A stretch of DNA of 5,659 nt from positions 1 to 5,659 of the forward strand of contig JASLEN010000095.1 of NCBI GenBank assembly GCA_030151105.1. Reading direction: 5' to 3'. The notes below the pieces were generated by a model. It saw nothing but the letters and a program-made list of their open reading frames with translations. It was not told the DNA's origin and searched no databases. Below are positions 1 through 5,409 of this stretch, in pieces (position 1 is the stretch's first letter; each line of letters opens with the position of its first letter). Position numbers and translations under genes: made by a program. Source of the stretch: Dysgonomonas sp. GTDB taxonomy: Bacteria > Bacteroidota > Bacteroidia > Bacteroidales > Dysgonomonadaceae.

Positions 1-338
1 TATACACGCTAGGTATTTGGGTGTCTTACTTCTGCTTTTTCTACATCTCATTCTTTGCATTCGACTTTACTGAAAACCTTGGAATCACTGCCGGTTTAAT
101 TGGTTTTGCTCTCAGCAGCTTGAGCATGGGAATCCCAACAAATGGAGGGCTAGGGCCATGGCAAGTCGCGGTTATAGCAGCGCTAACCCTATATGGTGTA
201 AATCAGCTATCGGCTACGGCTTTTGCAACAGGTGTATTTATGATACAATCTTTCTGGCAGATTCTTGTAGGATTGGCATCTATTGGTATTCTTGCCTTTA
301 TGCAAAAAAGAGATACACCACCACTTATAGAGAAATAA
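1..338 (+). CDS. Flippase-like integral membrane protein (UPF0104 / LPG-synthase TM family), 3' end only
   Basis: This is the C-terminal 111 codons of a gene that enters from the left edge. The frame is open from base 3 and there is no convincing start inside; the GTG at 21 is internal to a membrane segment. The visible protein is mostly hydrophobic, with about three or four membrane-spanning stretches (around bases 3-65, 85-145, 165-200 and 220-305) and a short charged tail, QKRDTPPLIEK. The signature is IPTNGGLGPWQVAV, which resembles the conserved loop of the lysylphosphatidylglycerol synthase transmembrane / UPF0104 family (the flippase half of MprF and its stand-alone relatives). Stand-alone Bacteroidales members are inner-membrane proteins of about 320-350 residues, so roughly two thirds lie outside the window. 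Their substrate is generally unknown; moving a lipid or lipid-linked molecule across the membrane is inference from MprF. The cupin gene follows after 27 bp and is probably co-transcribed. Confidence 0.85.
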   Translation, partial: YTLGIWVSYFCFFYISFFAFDFTENLGITAGLIGFALSSLSMGIPTNGGLGPWQVAVIAALTLYGVNQLSATAFATGVFMIQSFWQILVGLASIGILAFMQKRDTPPLIEK

Positions 339-365
339 GATTACTAACTCTTACTTAATATTGAT

Positions 366-707
366 ATGAAGACAGCAAATTTGATAAATACAATAAAGAA
401 GAATCCTCATAAACCTTCTGTGGAATTACTTTTTGAGTCCGATTTTTCAAAGGAGATCAGAATATTTATGGCTAAAGGGCAAATTATGAAAGATCATAAA
501 GCTCCATTTGCTATTGTAGTTGAACTATTTGAAGGAAAAATTGATTTTGGAGTAGAAGGAAATATTCGCAAACTGGTGAAGGGTGATCTTCTTAGTCTGA
601 AAGCTAATGTTGTGCACAACCTAGTAGCTGAAGAGGATAGCATAGTCCGACTAAGTCTCTTCAAAGGAGATGGAGTAGATAGAGTAGAAGATGTGGCTAA
701 TAAGTAA
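366..707 (+). CDS. Small single-domain cupin protein
   Basis: This is a complete 113-residue protein with an ATG start and TAA stop. It has no signal peptide or membrane segment, so it is probably cytoplasmic. It has the two-motif layout of a minimal RmlC-like cupin barrel. The first motif runs over about residues 38-62, with H44 followed by KAP and then the strand-turn VVELFEGKIDFG. The second runs over about 73-85 as GDLLSLKANVVHN with H84. Typical metal-binding cupins carry HxH plus a Glu in motif 1 and a His in motif 2. Here the second motif-1 position is Ala46 and no Glu sits at the usual spacing, leaving H44 and H84 as the obvious candidates. It may bind metal weakly or act as a small-molecule sensor or binding protein; no substrate can be named. 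It lies 27 bp after the flippase-like gene and ends 1 bp before the terminator hairpin. I see no Shine-Dalgarno sequence, as is usual in this phylum. Confidence 0.85.
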   Translation: MKTANLINTIKKNPHKPSVELLFESDFSKEIRIFMAKGQIMKDHKAPFAIVVELFEGKIDFGVEGNIRKLVKGDLLSLKANVVHNLVAEEDSIVRLSLFKGDGVDRVEDVANK

Positions 708-708
708 T

Positions 709-743
709 AAAAAAAGAGAGGTTCATAGAACCTCTCTTTTTTT
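709..743. terminator. Bidirectional intrinsic terminator between convergent genes
   Basis: This is a perfect inverted repeat. The GC-containing stem GAGAGGTTC (716-724) pairs with GAACCTCTC (728-736) across a 3-nt ATA loop. Seven A residues (709-715) lie on the left and seven T residues (737-743) on the right. Read rightward it gives a hairpin and U-tract just after the cupin stop codon. Read leftward it gives the same for the methyltransferase transcript, whose TAA stop (742-744) lies partly in the T-tract. The symmetry and its position between convergent genes support one element ending both transcripts. Confidence 0.93.
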
Positions 744-1896
744 ATTTATCATATCTCTTTCCTGCAAAAATATCGTATCGCCTAAATTCACATTCCAAGG
801 AACCATTCACTAGCGGATATCGCTTAGAATGACGTAGTCCTATTTTGTGGAAACACTCTTTGTGGTAGCTAAGTATCCAAGCTGAGTAACCCATAAAAAC
901 ATGCTTCAAGCGTTCACCTATATCTTCATACAATCCATATAGATCATCGGGTTGAATACGTTCACCAAATGGAGGATTTGTTATCACAATTCCTTTTTCG
1001 GCAGGAGCTTCTTGATAGTCCTCAAATGGCATCACCTTCAAACTAATATGCTTTTCTACCCCAGCCTCTTTTATGTTTTGCTCAGTTATAGCTATTGCTT
1101 CTGGCGAAATGTCTGATCCATAGATTTTATAATCAAATTGACGCTCTCCACTATCATCATGATAGATGGTTTCGAATAAATCTTTATTGAAATTCTTCCA
1201 TTTCTCAAAGCCAAAGCCCTTTCTATAAATTCCTGGAGGAACATTCAAAGCGATTAATGCAGCCTCTATCAAGAGTGTACCAGAACCACACATGGGATCT
1301 ACAAAATCAGAATCGCCTTTCCATCCCGTCTTCATAATCATTCCTGCTGCCAAAACTTCGTTCAAAGGAGCTTCATTCTGTGCAACTCTATAGCCACGTT
1401 TATGCAGCGAATCGCCCGAACTATCGAACGAAAGGGTACATTTGTCATGTGCAATATGGAAATTGATTAACAAATCAGGATTTGCAACATCTACCGATGG
1501 ACGCTTGTCTGTTTTTTGCATAAAGTAGTCCACAATAGCATCTTTTACTCTATAGGCTACAAACTTTGAGTGCGTAAACAACTCAGAGAAAGTTATAGCA
1601 TCTACAGCAAAGGTTGTATTCTCATCCATGTGCTCAAACCAGTTCATGGCTTTTATCTTCTTATAGATTTCATCTGTAGTACGAGCCTTAAACTCATATA
1701 CAGTTCTAAGAATACGCAAAGCGGTACGACAATGAAAATTAGCCCTATACATAAGGCCTAAATCTCCATCGAACGAAACCATACGATTTCCAATCTCTAT
1801 GTTATCAGCACCCAAACCCGTAAGTTCCTCGGCCAATATTTCTTCTAGTCCTGCCATGGTTTTTGCCACCATGCGGAATTGACGTGTATGTCTCAA
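742..1896 (-). CDS. rlmL: THUMP-domain class I SAM-dependent RNA methyltransferase, RlmL-like (probable 23S rRNA m2G methyltransferase)
   Basis: The 384-residue protein is cytoplasmic. Residues 1-60 form the N-terminal ferredoxin-like region (AKTMAGLEEILAEELTGLGA at 11-30). About 65-160 is the THUMP RNA-binding domain. HKRGYR (165-170) leads into a Rossmann methyltransferase domain with DPMCGSGT at 200-207 (SAM-binding motif I), GSDIS at 260-264 (acidic ribose-binding turn) and NPPFGERI at 307-314 (N-methylation motif IV). Family members such as the N-terminal half of E. coli RlmKL make m2G2445 in 23S rRNA, and that target is inferred here. The RlmK half is absent, as in B. subtilis YpsC, which is of similar length. 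The longest frame starts at TTG (1896-1894), with an in-frame stop upstream at 1909-1911. ATG at 1872-1870 (Met9) is a real alternative, because TTG also ends a TAnnTTTG motif. This is the last gene of a minus-strand cluster, 27 bp after the acidic protein gene, and it ends in the shared terminator. Confidence 0.93.
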   Translation of the reverse strand: MRHTRQFRMVAKTMAGLEEILAEELTGLGADNIEIGNRMVSFDGDLGLMYRANFHCRTALRILRTVYEFKARTTDEIYKKIKAMNWFEHMDENTTFAVDAITFSELFTHSKFVAYRVKDAIVDYFMQKTDKRPSVDVANPDLLINFHIAHDKCTLSFDSSGDSLHKRGYRVAQNEAPLNEVLAAGMIMKTGWKGDSDFVDPMCGSGTLLIEAALIALNVPPGIYRKGFGFEKWKNFNKDLFETIYHDDSGERQFDYKIYGSDISPEAIAITEQNIKEAGVEKHISLKVMPFEDYQEAPAEKGIVITNPPFGERIQPDDLYGLYEDIGERLKHVFMGYSAWILSYHKECFHKIGLRHSKRYPLVNGSLECEFRRYDIFAGKRYDK

Positions 1897-1901
1897 AATT
1901 A
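1894..1901 (-). promoter_or_regulatory. Possible Bacteroidetes -7 element (TAATTTTG) overlapping the methyltransferase TTG start
   Basis: On the minus strand, TAATTTTG is an exact TAnnTTTG match lying in the 27-bp gap before the methyltransferase. Its last three bases are the TTG that opens the longest reading frame. A near-consensus -33 element, TTTA in place of TTTG, lies 18 bp upstream at 1920-1923. If it is active, transcription would begin a few bases downstream, and translation would have to start at the ATG at 1872-1870. In AT-rich DNA such 8-mers turn up by chance every couple of kilobases per strand, so this is only a candidate for an internal operon promoter. Confidence 0.35.
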
Positions 1902-1923
1902 TATTATTTTACTTGTATCTAAA

Positions 1924-2478
1924 TTATGCTAACTCCAAGTCAAGGAATACTGAGTTTTCTTTCTCATTCACAAATTGAATAGAGATAGCATCAAACCCTT
2001 CTTCTTTTACTTGCTCCCACGATAGTTTTTCTTTGCGGTTATATACGTGCTGCATCCCCTCTCCGTCCATATCGTAATCTTCCCTTTCATCGTCAAAATC
2101 GATTCCGTAGAACAAGGTCATTTCGACAGAAAACAGCTTCTCACCATCTAACTCCAATTGATGTAATGGACGATCAATTGTCATATCGTGCTCATCACAA
2201 AACAAGTTGTTGTATCCATGAATCAAACCATCGTAAATAACATGCATTTTATCTGTTCCAACTTCTTTTATAAAAACACGCTCCACATTCTCAGTCTCGC
2301 TATCGTAATTGCCATTGATGTAAAGCACATCATCAATAGCTTCTAAAGTTCCAGAGTAATAGACTTCAAACTGCTTGGTTGTTCCAATTGCCAAATCGAA
2401 ATTGAGACACACATCATCATTGAAAGTTTTAGAACTCTCATCAACAATTCCCTCTAAATATTTAGGAGTTACTTTCAT
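1924..2478 (-). CDS. Hypothetical very acidic protein, 184 residues
   Basis: I do not recognise this family. The protein has no signal peptide, lipobox or membrane segment, so it is probably cytoplasmic. It contains about 43 Asp/Glu against about 15 Lys/Arg, giving a strong net negative charge. Alternating hydrophobic and polar stretches (VLYINGNY at 51-58, HVIYDGLIHGY at 79-89, FSVEMTLFYGIDF at 116-128, AISIQFV at 164-170, SVFLDLEL at 176-183) suggest a mainly beta fold. The densest acidic run is residues 127-140, including DYDMDG (134-139), which looks like the start of a calcium-binding loop but lacks the later EF-hand ligands. The start is ATG, 8 nt after the stop of the upstream hydrolase gene, so co-transcription and possibly translational coupling are likely; the methyltransferase follows after 27 bp. 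Codon use and base composition look like the neighbouring genes. The clean frame, start placement and tight spacing make it a real gene, but its function is unknown. Confidence 0.85.
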   Translation of the reverse strand: MKVTPKYLEGIVDESSKTFNDDVCLNFDLAIGTTKQFEVYYSGTLEAIDDVLYINGNYDSETENVERVFIKEVGTDKMHVIYDGLIHGYNNLFCDEHDMTIDRPLHQLELDGEKLFSVEMTLFYGIDFDDEREDYDMDGEGMQHVYNRKEKLSWEQVKEEGFDAISIQFVNEKENSVFLDLELA

Positions 2479-2486
2479 ATTCTCTA

Positions 2487-4031
2487 TTATAATTTTATTT
2501 TTTTCGATCTTGCTTTCGACTCATTATGGAAACCATCTACAGCAGTAACTACATATTTGTACTCCTTCTGTCCTCCTTCATATGGCAATACGTAGCTTGG
2601 CTCTCTAGTGATAGCAACTATTTTCTCCGCATTGTCTAAGTTTTCTTTTTCGCCTTTTTCGAAGCGATACACTACATAATATTGCGCAGTTGCGGGATCC
2701 ATCTTATCCCTATCACTACGCCATCTCAATGTATGCTCTGTCTTAGTATAGAACTCTTTCAACTTATCTACTCGCTTAGGTGCTTTATTATGCATATGCG
2801 TATAAGCAGGGATGAGTGCAGGATAGCGATGATAGTTACTTTTCAACTCTCCTTTAACCCCTCCAAAATCTTCAAGGAGAGAATAGGCTGGCCAGAAACA
2901 ATTGCCATGAATATTTGCAGAACTACGAGAAAGCAACATCTTATCCATCAGTTGAGTTGTTCCTATCTTACTCTTCGCCTTCATGGTGCGCTCTACATCT
3001 TGCCCAATGTATAAAGGCTGTTTGAAGTTGTTTTGCTCCCACCAATGAATCAAAGTTTCGTAATCGGCGGCAGTATGTCCTATCTCCCAATAAAGTTGAG
3101 GCATATTATAATCAATCCAACCTTTTTCCACCCAGAGCTTAACATCTGCATAAAGGTCGTCATAGTTTTGTAATCCATTTGTCCTACTTCCTGATTTATC
3201 AGGTGTACTCGCAATATTTCTATATATACCAAAAGGACTGATACCAAAACGAACCCATGGCTTTGTTCTTTGCAAAGTTGATTTCACCTCTTTGATCAAA
3301 AGGTTTACGTTATCTCTTCTCCAATCTGCTTTTTCTCCAACTTTGAATCCTCTTGCTTTACGAGTGGCATTGAAACTATTATCATCAGGAAAAGGCACTC
3401 CAGAAATAGGATATGGATAAAAATAATCATCCATGTGTATAGCATCCACGTCATAATTCATCACGATGTCCTCTACCACATCGCAAATAAAATCTCTACT
3501 TCCCTTCAGTCCTGGATCAAAATATATCTTACCTCCATATTTAACGAATAATTCGGGAGATATATAATATTTATGATTAGAAACTAAAACATCATTAGCA
3601 CTTGTGGTCACACGATAGGGATTGAGCCATGCGTGAAGTTCCATATTTCGTTTGTGACATTCTTTTATCAAGAACTCTAACGGATCAAACCCTCCAGTAG
3701 GCGCTTTTCCTTGTGTTCCTGAAAGATGCACACTCCAAGGTTCATATTTCGACTTATAGAAAGCATCCGCCTGTGGACGTACTTGAAAGATGACAGCATT
3801 GATGCCCATTGCTTGCATATCATCCAAAGCATTGATAAAATATTGCTTCATTTCGCCAGTACTCATTGTCCTGTAGCGAGTTTGCCAAGCCGTACTCAAC
3901 CATGCTCCTCTAAATTCACGTTTCGGGTGCTTGAGGTCTGTAAAACTAACAACATGCTCTGTTGTTTTACACGAAACAATGAATAGCAAAGAGACTAATG
4001 CTAAAAATATTTTTGTGAAATGTTTACTCAT
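2487..4031 (-). CDS. DigH/YngK-like glycoside hydrolase lipoprotein (GHL10 / DUF187 family) with C-terminal fibronectin-III-like domain
   Basis: The 514-residue protein begins with a lipoprotein signal: a short basic start, a hydrophobic core, and a lipobox ending at C21 (IVSC). The export-enhancing acidic residues often found just after the Cys of surface lipoproteins in this phylum are not obvious (CKTTEH), so an inner-leaflet, periplasm-facing anchor is the simpler guess. Residues 37-400 form a GHL10-type TIM barrel with family hallmarks: RGAWLSTAW (41-49), FQVRPQADAFY (82-92), ELHAWLNPYR (131-140), AIHMDDYFYPYP (197-208, where D201/D202 are likely active-site acids), FGISPFGIYRN (262-272) and MPQLYWEIG (310-318). 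About 417-514 looks like a fibronectin-III domain (LRWRSD near 435-440, YYVVYRF, YKYVVTAVDGFHNES). E. coli DigH (YddW) of this family cleaves peptidoglycan glycan strands stripped of stem peptides. A similar cell-wall role here is inference. It is the first gene of the minus-strand cluster, with a -7 element just upstream. Confidence 0.92.
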   Translation of the reverse strand: MSKHFTKIFLALVSLLFIVSCKTTEHVVSFTDLKHPKREFRGAWLSTAWQTRYRTMSTGEMKQYFINALDDMQAMGINAVIFQVRPQADAFYKSKYEPWSVHLSGTQGKAPTGGFDPLEFLIKECHKRNMELHAWLNPYRVTTSANDVLVSNHKYYISPELFVKYGGKIYFDPGLKGSRDFICDVVEDIVMNYDVDAIHMDDYFYPYPISGVPFPDDNSFNATRKARGFKVGEKADWRRDNVNLLIKEVKSTLQRTKPWVRFGISPFGIYRNIASTPDKSGSRTNGLQNYDDLYADVKLWVEKGWIDYNMPQLYWEIGHTAADYETLIHWWEQNNFKQPLYIGQDVERTMKAKSKIGTTQLMDKMLLSRSSANIHGNCFWPAYSLLEDFGGVKGELKSNYHRYPALIPAYTHMHNKAPKRVDKLKEFYTKTEHTLRWRSDRDKMDPATAQYYVVYRFEKGEKENLDNAEKIVAITREPSYVLPYEGGQKEYKYVVTAVDGFHNESKARSKKIKL

Positions 4032-4045
4032 AATTAATATTAATG

Positions 4046-4057
4046 TTGCAGATGCAA
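4046..4057. repeat. Short inverted repeat TTGCA-GA-TGCAA at the hydrolase promoter
   Basis: A perfect 5-bp dyad (TTGCA, 2-nt centre, TGCAA) overlaps the downstream edge of the minus-strand -7 element and the expected transcription start of the hydrolase operon. That is where a repressor operator would sit, but the repeat is short and could be chance. A related 12-mer, TTGCATGTCCAA (9 of 12 positions the same), lies at 4111-4122, just after the divergent promoter. Confidence 0.35.
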
Positions 4058-4062
4058 AAATA
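4055..4062 (-). promoter_or_regulatory. Bacteroidetes -7 promoter element (TATTTTTG) for the hydrolase operon
   Basis: TATTTTTG on the minus strand is an exact match to TAnnTTTG, 23 bp before the ATG at 4031. This would give a short 5' leader of roughly 15-20 nt. I do not see a clear -33 TTTG at the expected distance; AAAG is the nearest sequence. It is the only perfect match in this orientation within the intergenic region and sits where the first gene of the cluster needs a promoter. Confidence 0.6.
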
Positions 4063-4098
4063 GAAATAATAAGTAGAATGTCTTTTATTTAAATGACT

Positions 4099-4106
4099 TA
4101 CTTTTG
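4099..4106 (+). promoter_or_regulatory. Bacteroidetes -7 promoter element (TACTTTTG) for the phosphoesterase gene
   Basis: TACTTTTG is an exact TAnnTTTG match, 48 bp before the preferred ATG at 4155. The -33 region is weak: AATG at 4077-4080, 18 bp upstream. A TTG codon inside this element (4104-4106) is in frame with the phosphoesterase, but it would lie upstream of the transcription start. That argues for the ATG at 4155 as the true start. Confidence 0.6.
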
Positions 4107-4154
4107 TACATTGCATGTCCAAATGCGATTTTAGAACTAAATCTTCACACTAAA

Positions 4155-5405
4155 ATGAGAAAGCTACTTTTCATTACATACTTACTGTTTACGATCCAAC
4201 TAGGTGCGTCCGAACCTCTAAAGATTGGTGTAATTACTGATATACACTATCTTTCGGAGCAATTGATGGACAATGGATATGCTATAAATAGCTATGTTTA
4301 TGAAAACGGTAAGAATGTAATTGCAGTACCTGAAGTATTGGATAAGGTTATCTCAGACTATCTAAATAGTGACATAAACGTTTTATTGGTATCTGGCGAC
4401 CTCACAAAGGATGGAGAGAAATTGAGCCATATAGACTTTAGGGAGAAGTTAAAACCTTTGTATGATAAAGGTGTGAAAGTATTCGTACTCCCTGGAAACC
4501 ATGACATCAACATTCCAAATCCCCCCAGATATCAAGGGAATAAGACTTTCAAAACTGAGAATATTAGCTCTGAAGATTTTGCCAGGATTTATGCAGATTA
4601 TGGTTACAAAAATGCGATTAGTAAAGATAGTAATTCACTAAGCTACCTAACTGAACTCGATGAATCTACATGGTTGCTTGCTTTGGATGTTGCCCGTTAT
4701 CAAGAGTATAAAGATAGACCGATTTCATCGGGGAAATTAAAGCCCGAGACTGAAGTTTGGATGTTAGATATTTTGCAAAAGGCTAAGGAGCAAAATAAGC
4801 AAGTGATAGCAATGGTGCACTGGGGATTAGTAGAGCACATACCCTTCCAAAATCGTTTTTTTCCAAACTACTTAGTAGATGACAATAAACGAATCGCATC
4901 ACTACTGGCTGATAATGGAGTAAAGATTGTCTTTACAGGACATTTCCATTCAAATGACATTACGGAGTACATCAGCGAAAAAGGGAATAAAATATATGAC
5001 ATAGAAACGGGTGCTTTAGTTTCTTATCCCTTTTCATATCGCCTTCTGGAGCTCTCCGATGAGCAACTAAAGATAGAAACCCGAAATATTACAGCAACTG
5101 AGAATCATCCCAATCTAGTTACAGAAAACAAAGAGATCCTTAAACGATTAGCCTCAGCTAGAGCCCTACCAATGATAGAAAAGTTAGAGATCCCTTTTCC
5201 TAAAAACAAATATAAACAGTTAGCTGAAATAGCCTCAGATATTTTCCTATTGCATCTCTATGGAGATGAAAAAGTAAGTGAGGATACTAAGACAAAATTA
5301 GTAGATATCTTCGTTGAAATGGGCTTTCCTGTGGATGATAATCTAAACGATTTGAACATAGACTTTCCGCCTGCTGACAATAATGTGATTTTAAAACTTA
5401 GATAA
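4155..5405 (+). CDS. Secreted calcineurin-like metallophosphoesterase
   Basis: Counting from the ATG at 4155, the protein has 416 residues. An in-frame TTG at 4104 would add 17 residues but lies inside the promoter element and would bury the signal peptide. Residues 1-18 form a signal peptide (basic MRK, hydrophobic core, likely cleavage near LGA-SE). No lipobox Cys is present, so the product is probably periplasmic. The full two-metal phosphoesterase motif set is visible: TDIH (28-31, D29 and H31), SGDLTKDG (80-87, D82), PGNHD (114-118, N116 and H117), MVHWG (220-224, H222) and TGHFH (261-265, H263 and H265). It therefore looks catalytically intact and likely hydrolyses phosphomono- or diesters with bound Mn/Fe-type metals; the substrate cannot be told from sequence. 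Residues from about 315 on form a charged, probably helical C-terminal extension outside the core fold. rnhB begins 4 nt after the stop, so the two are very likely co-transcribed. Confidence 0.92.
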   Translation: MRKLLFITYLLFTIQLGASEPLKIGVITDIHYLSEQLMDNGYAINSYVYENGKNVIAVPEVLDKVISDYLNSDINVLLVSGDLTKDGEKLSHIDFREKLKPLYDKGVKVFVLPGNHDINIPNPPRYQGNKTFKTENISSEDFARIYADYGYKNAISKDSNSLSYLTELDESTWLLALDVARYQEYKDRPISSGKLKPETEVWMLDILQKAKEQNKQVIAMVHWGLVEHIPFQNRFFPNYLVDDNKRIASLLADNGVKIVFTGHFHSNDITEYISEKGNKIYDIETGALVSYPFSYRLLELSDEQLKIETRNITATENHPNLVTENKEILKRLASARALPMIEKLEIPFPKNKYKQLAEIASDIFLLHLYGDEKVSEDTKTKLVDIFVEMGFPVDDNLNDLNIDFPPADNNVILKLR

Positions 5406-5409
5406 AACA

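Noticed and set aside
287..294. TATTCTTG as a possible promoter for the cupin gene
   Set aside because: It has one mismatch to TAnnTTTG at a core base, no -33 element, and lies inside coding sequence. Read-through from the flippase-like gene 27 bp upstream is simpler.
336..353. Inverted repeat TAAGA...TCTTA just after the flippase-like stop codon
   Set aside because: A 5-bp AT-rich stem with an 8-nt loop and no T-tract is too weak to be a terminator, and the cupin gene follows immediately.
158..358. 66-codon plus-strand open frame overlapping the end of the flippase-like gene
   Set aside because: It lies in a different frame inside a gene with clear family motifs, and its translation has no recognisable features.
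1570..1761. 63-codon plus-strand frame antisense to the methyltransferase
   Set aside because: It sits opposite the conserved THUMP-domain coding sequence, so it is a shadow frame.
2682..3014. 110-codon plus-strand frame antisense to the hydrolase
   Set aside because: It is opposite conserved barrel coding sequence, its composition (rich in Cys, Ile and Ser) is that of an antisense shadow, and it has no promoter or start context.
3726..3986. 86-codon plus-strand frame antisense to the hydrolase N-terminus
   Set aside because: It is opposite the lipobox and first barrel motifs of the real gene and has no independent support.
1924..4031. Polysaccharide utilisation locus or defence system built around the hydrolase
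   Set aside because: No SusC/SusD pair, sensor, nuclease, helicase or toxin-like gene is present. The neighbours are housekeeping-type genes with ordinary composition.
4104..4154. TTG-initiated 17-residue N-terminal extension of the phosphoesterase
   Set aside because: The TTG lies in the -7 element, upstream of the likely transcript start, and the extension would place polar residues ahead of a good signal peptide that begins at the ATG at 4155.
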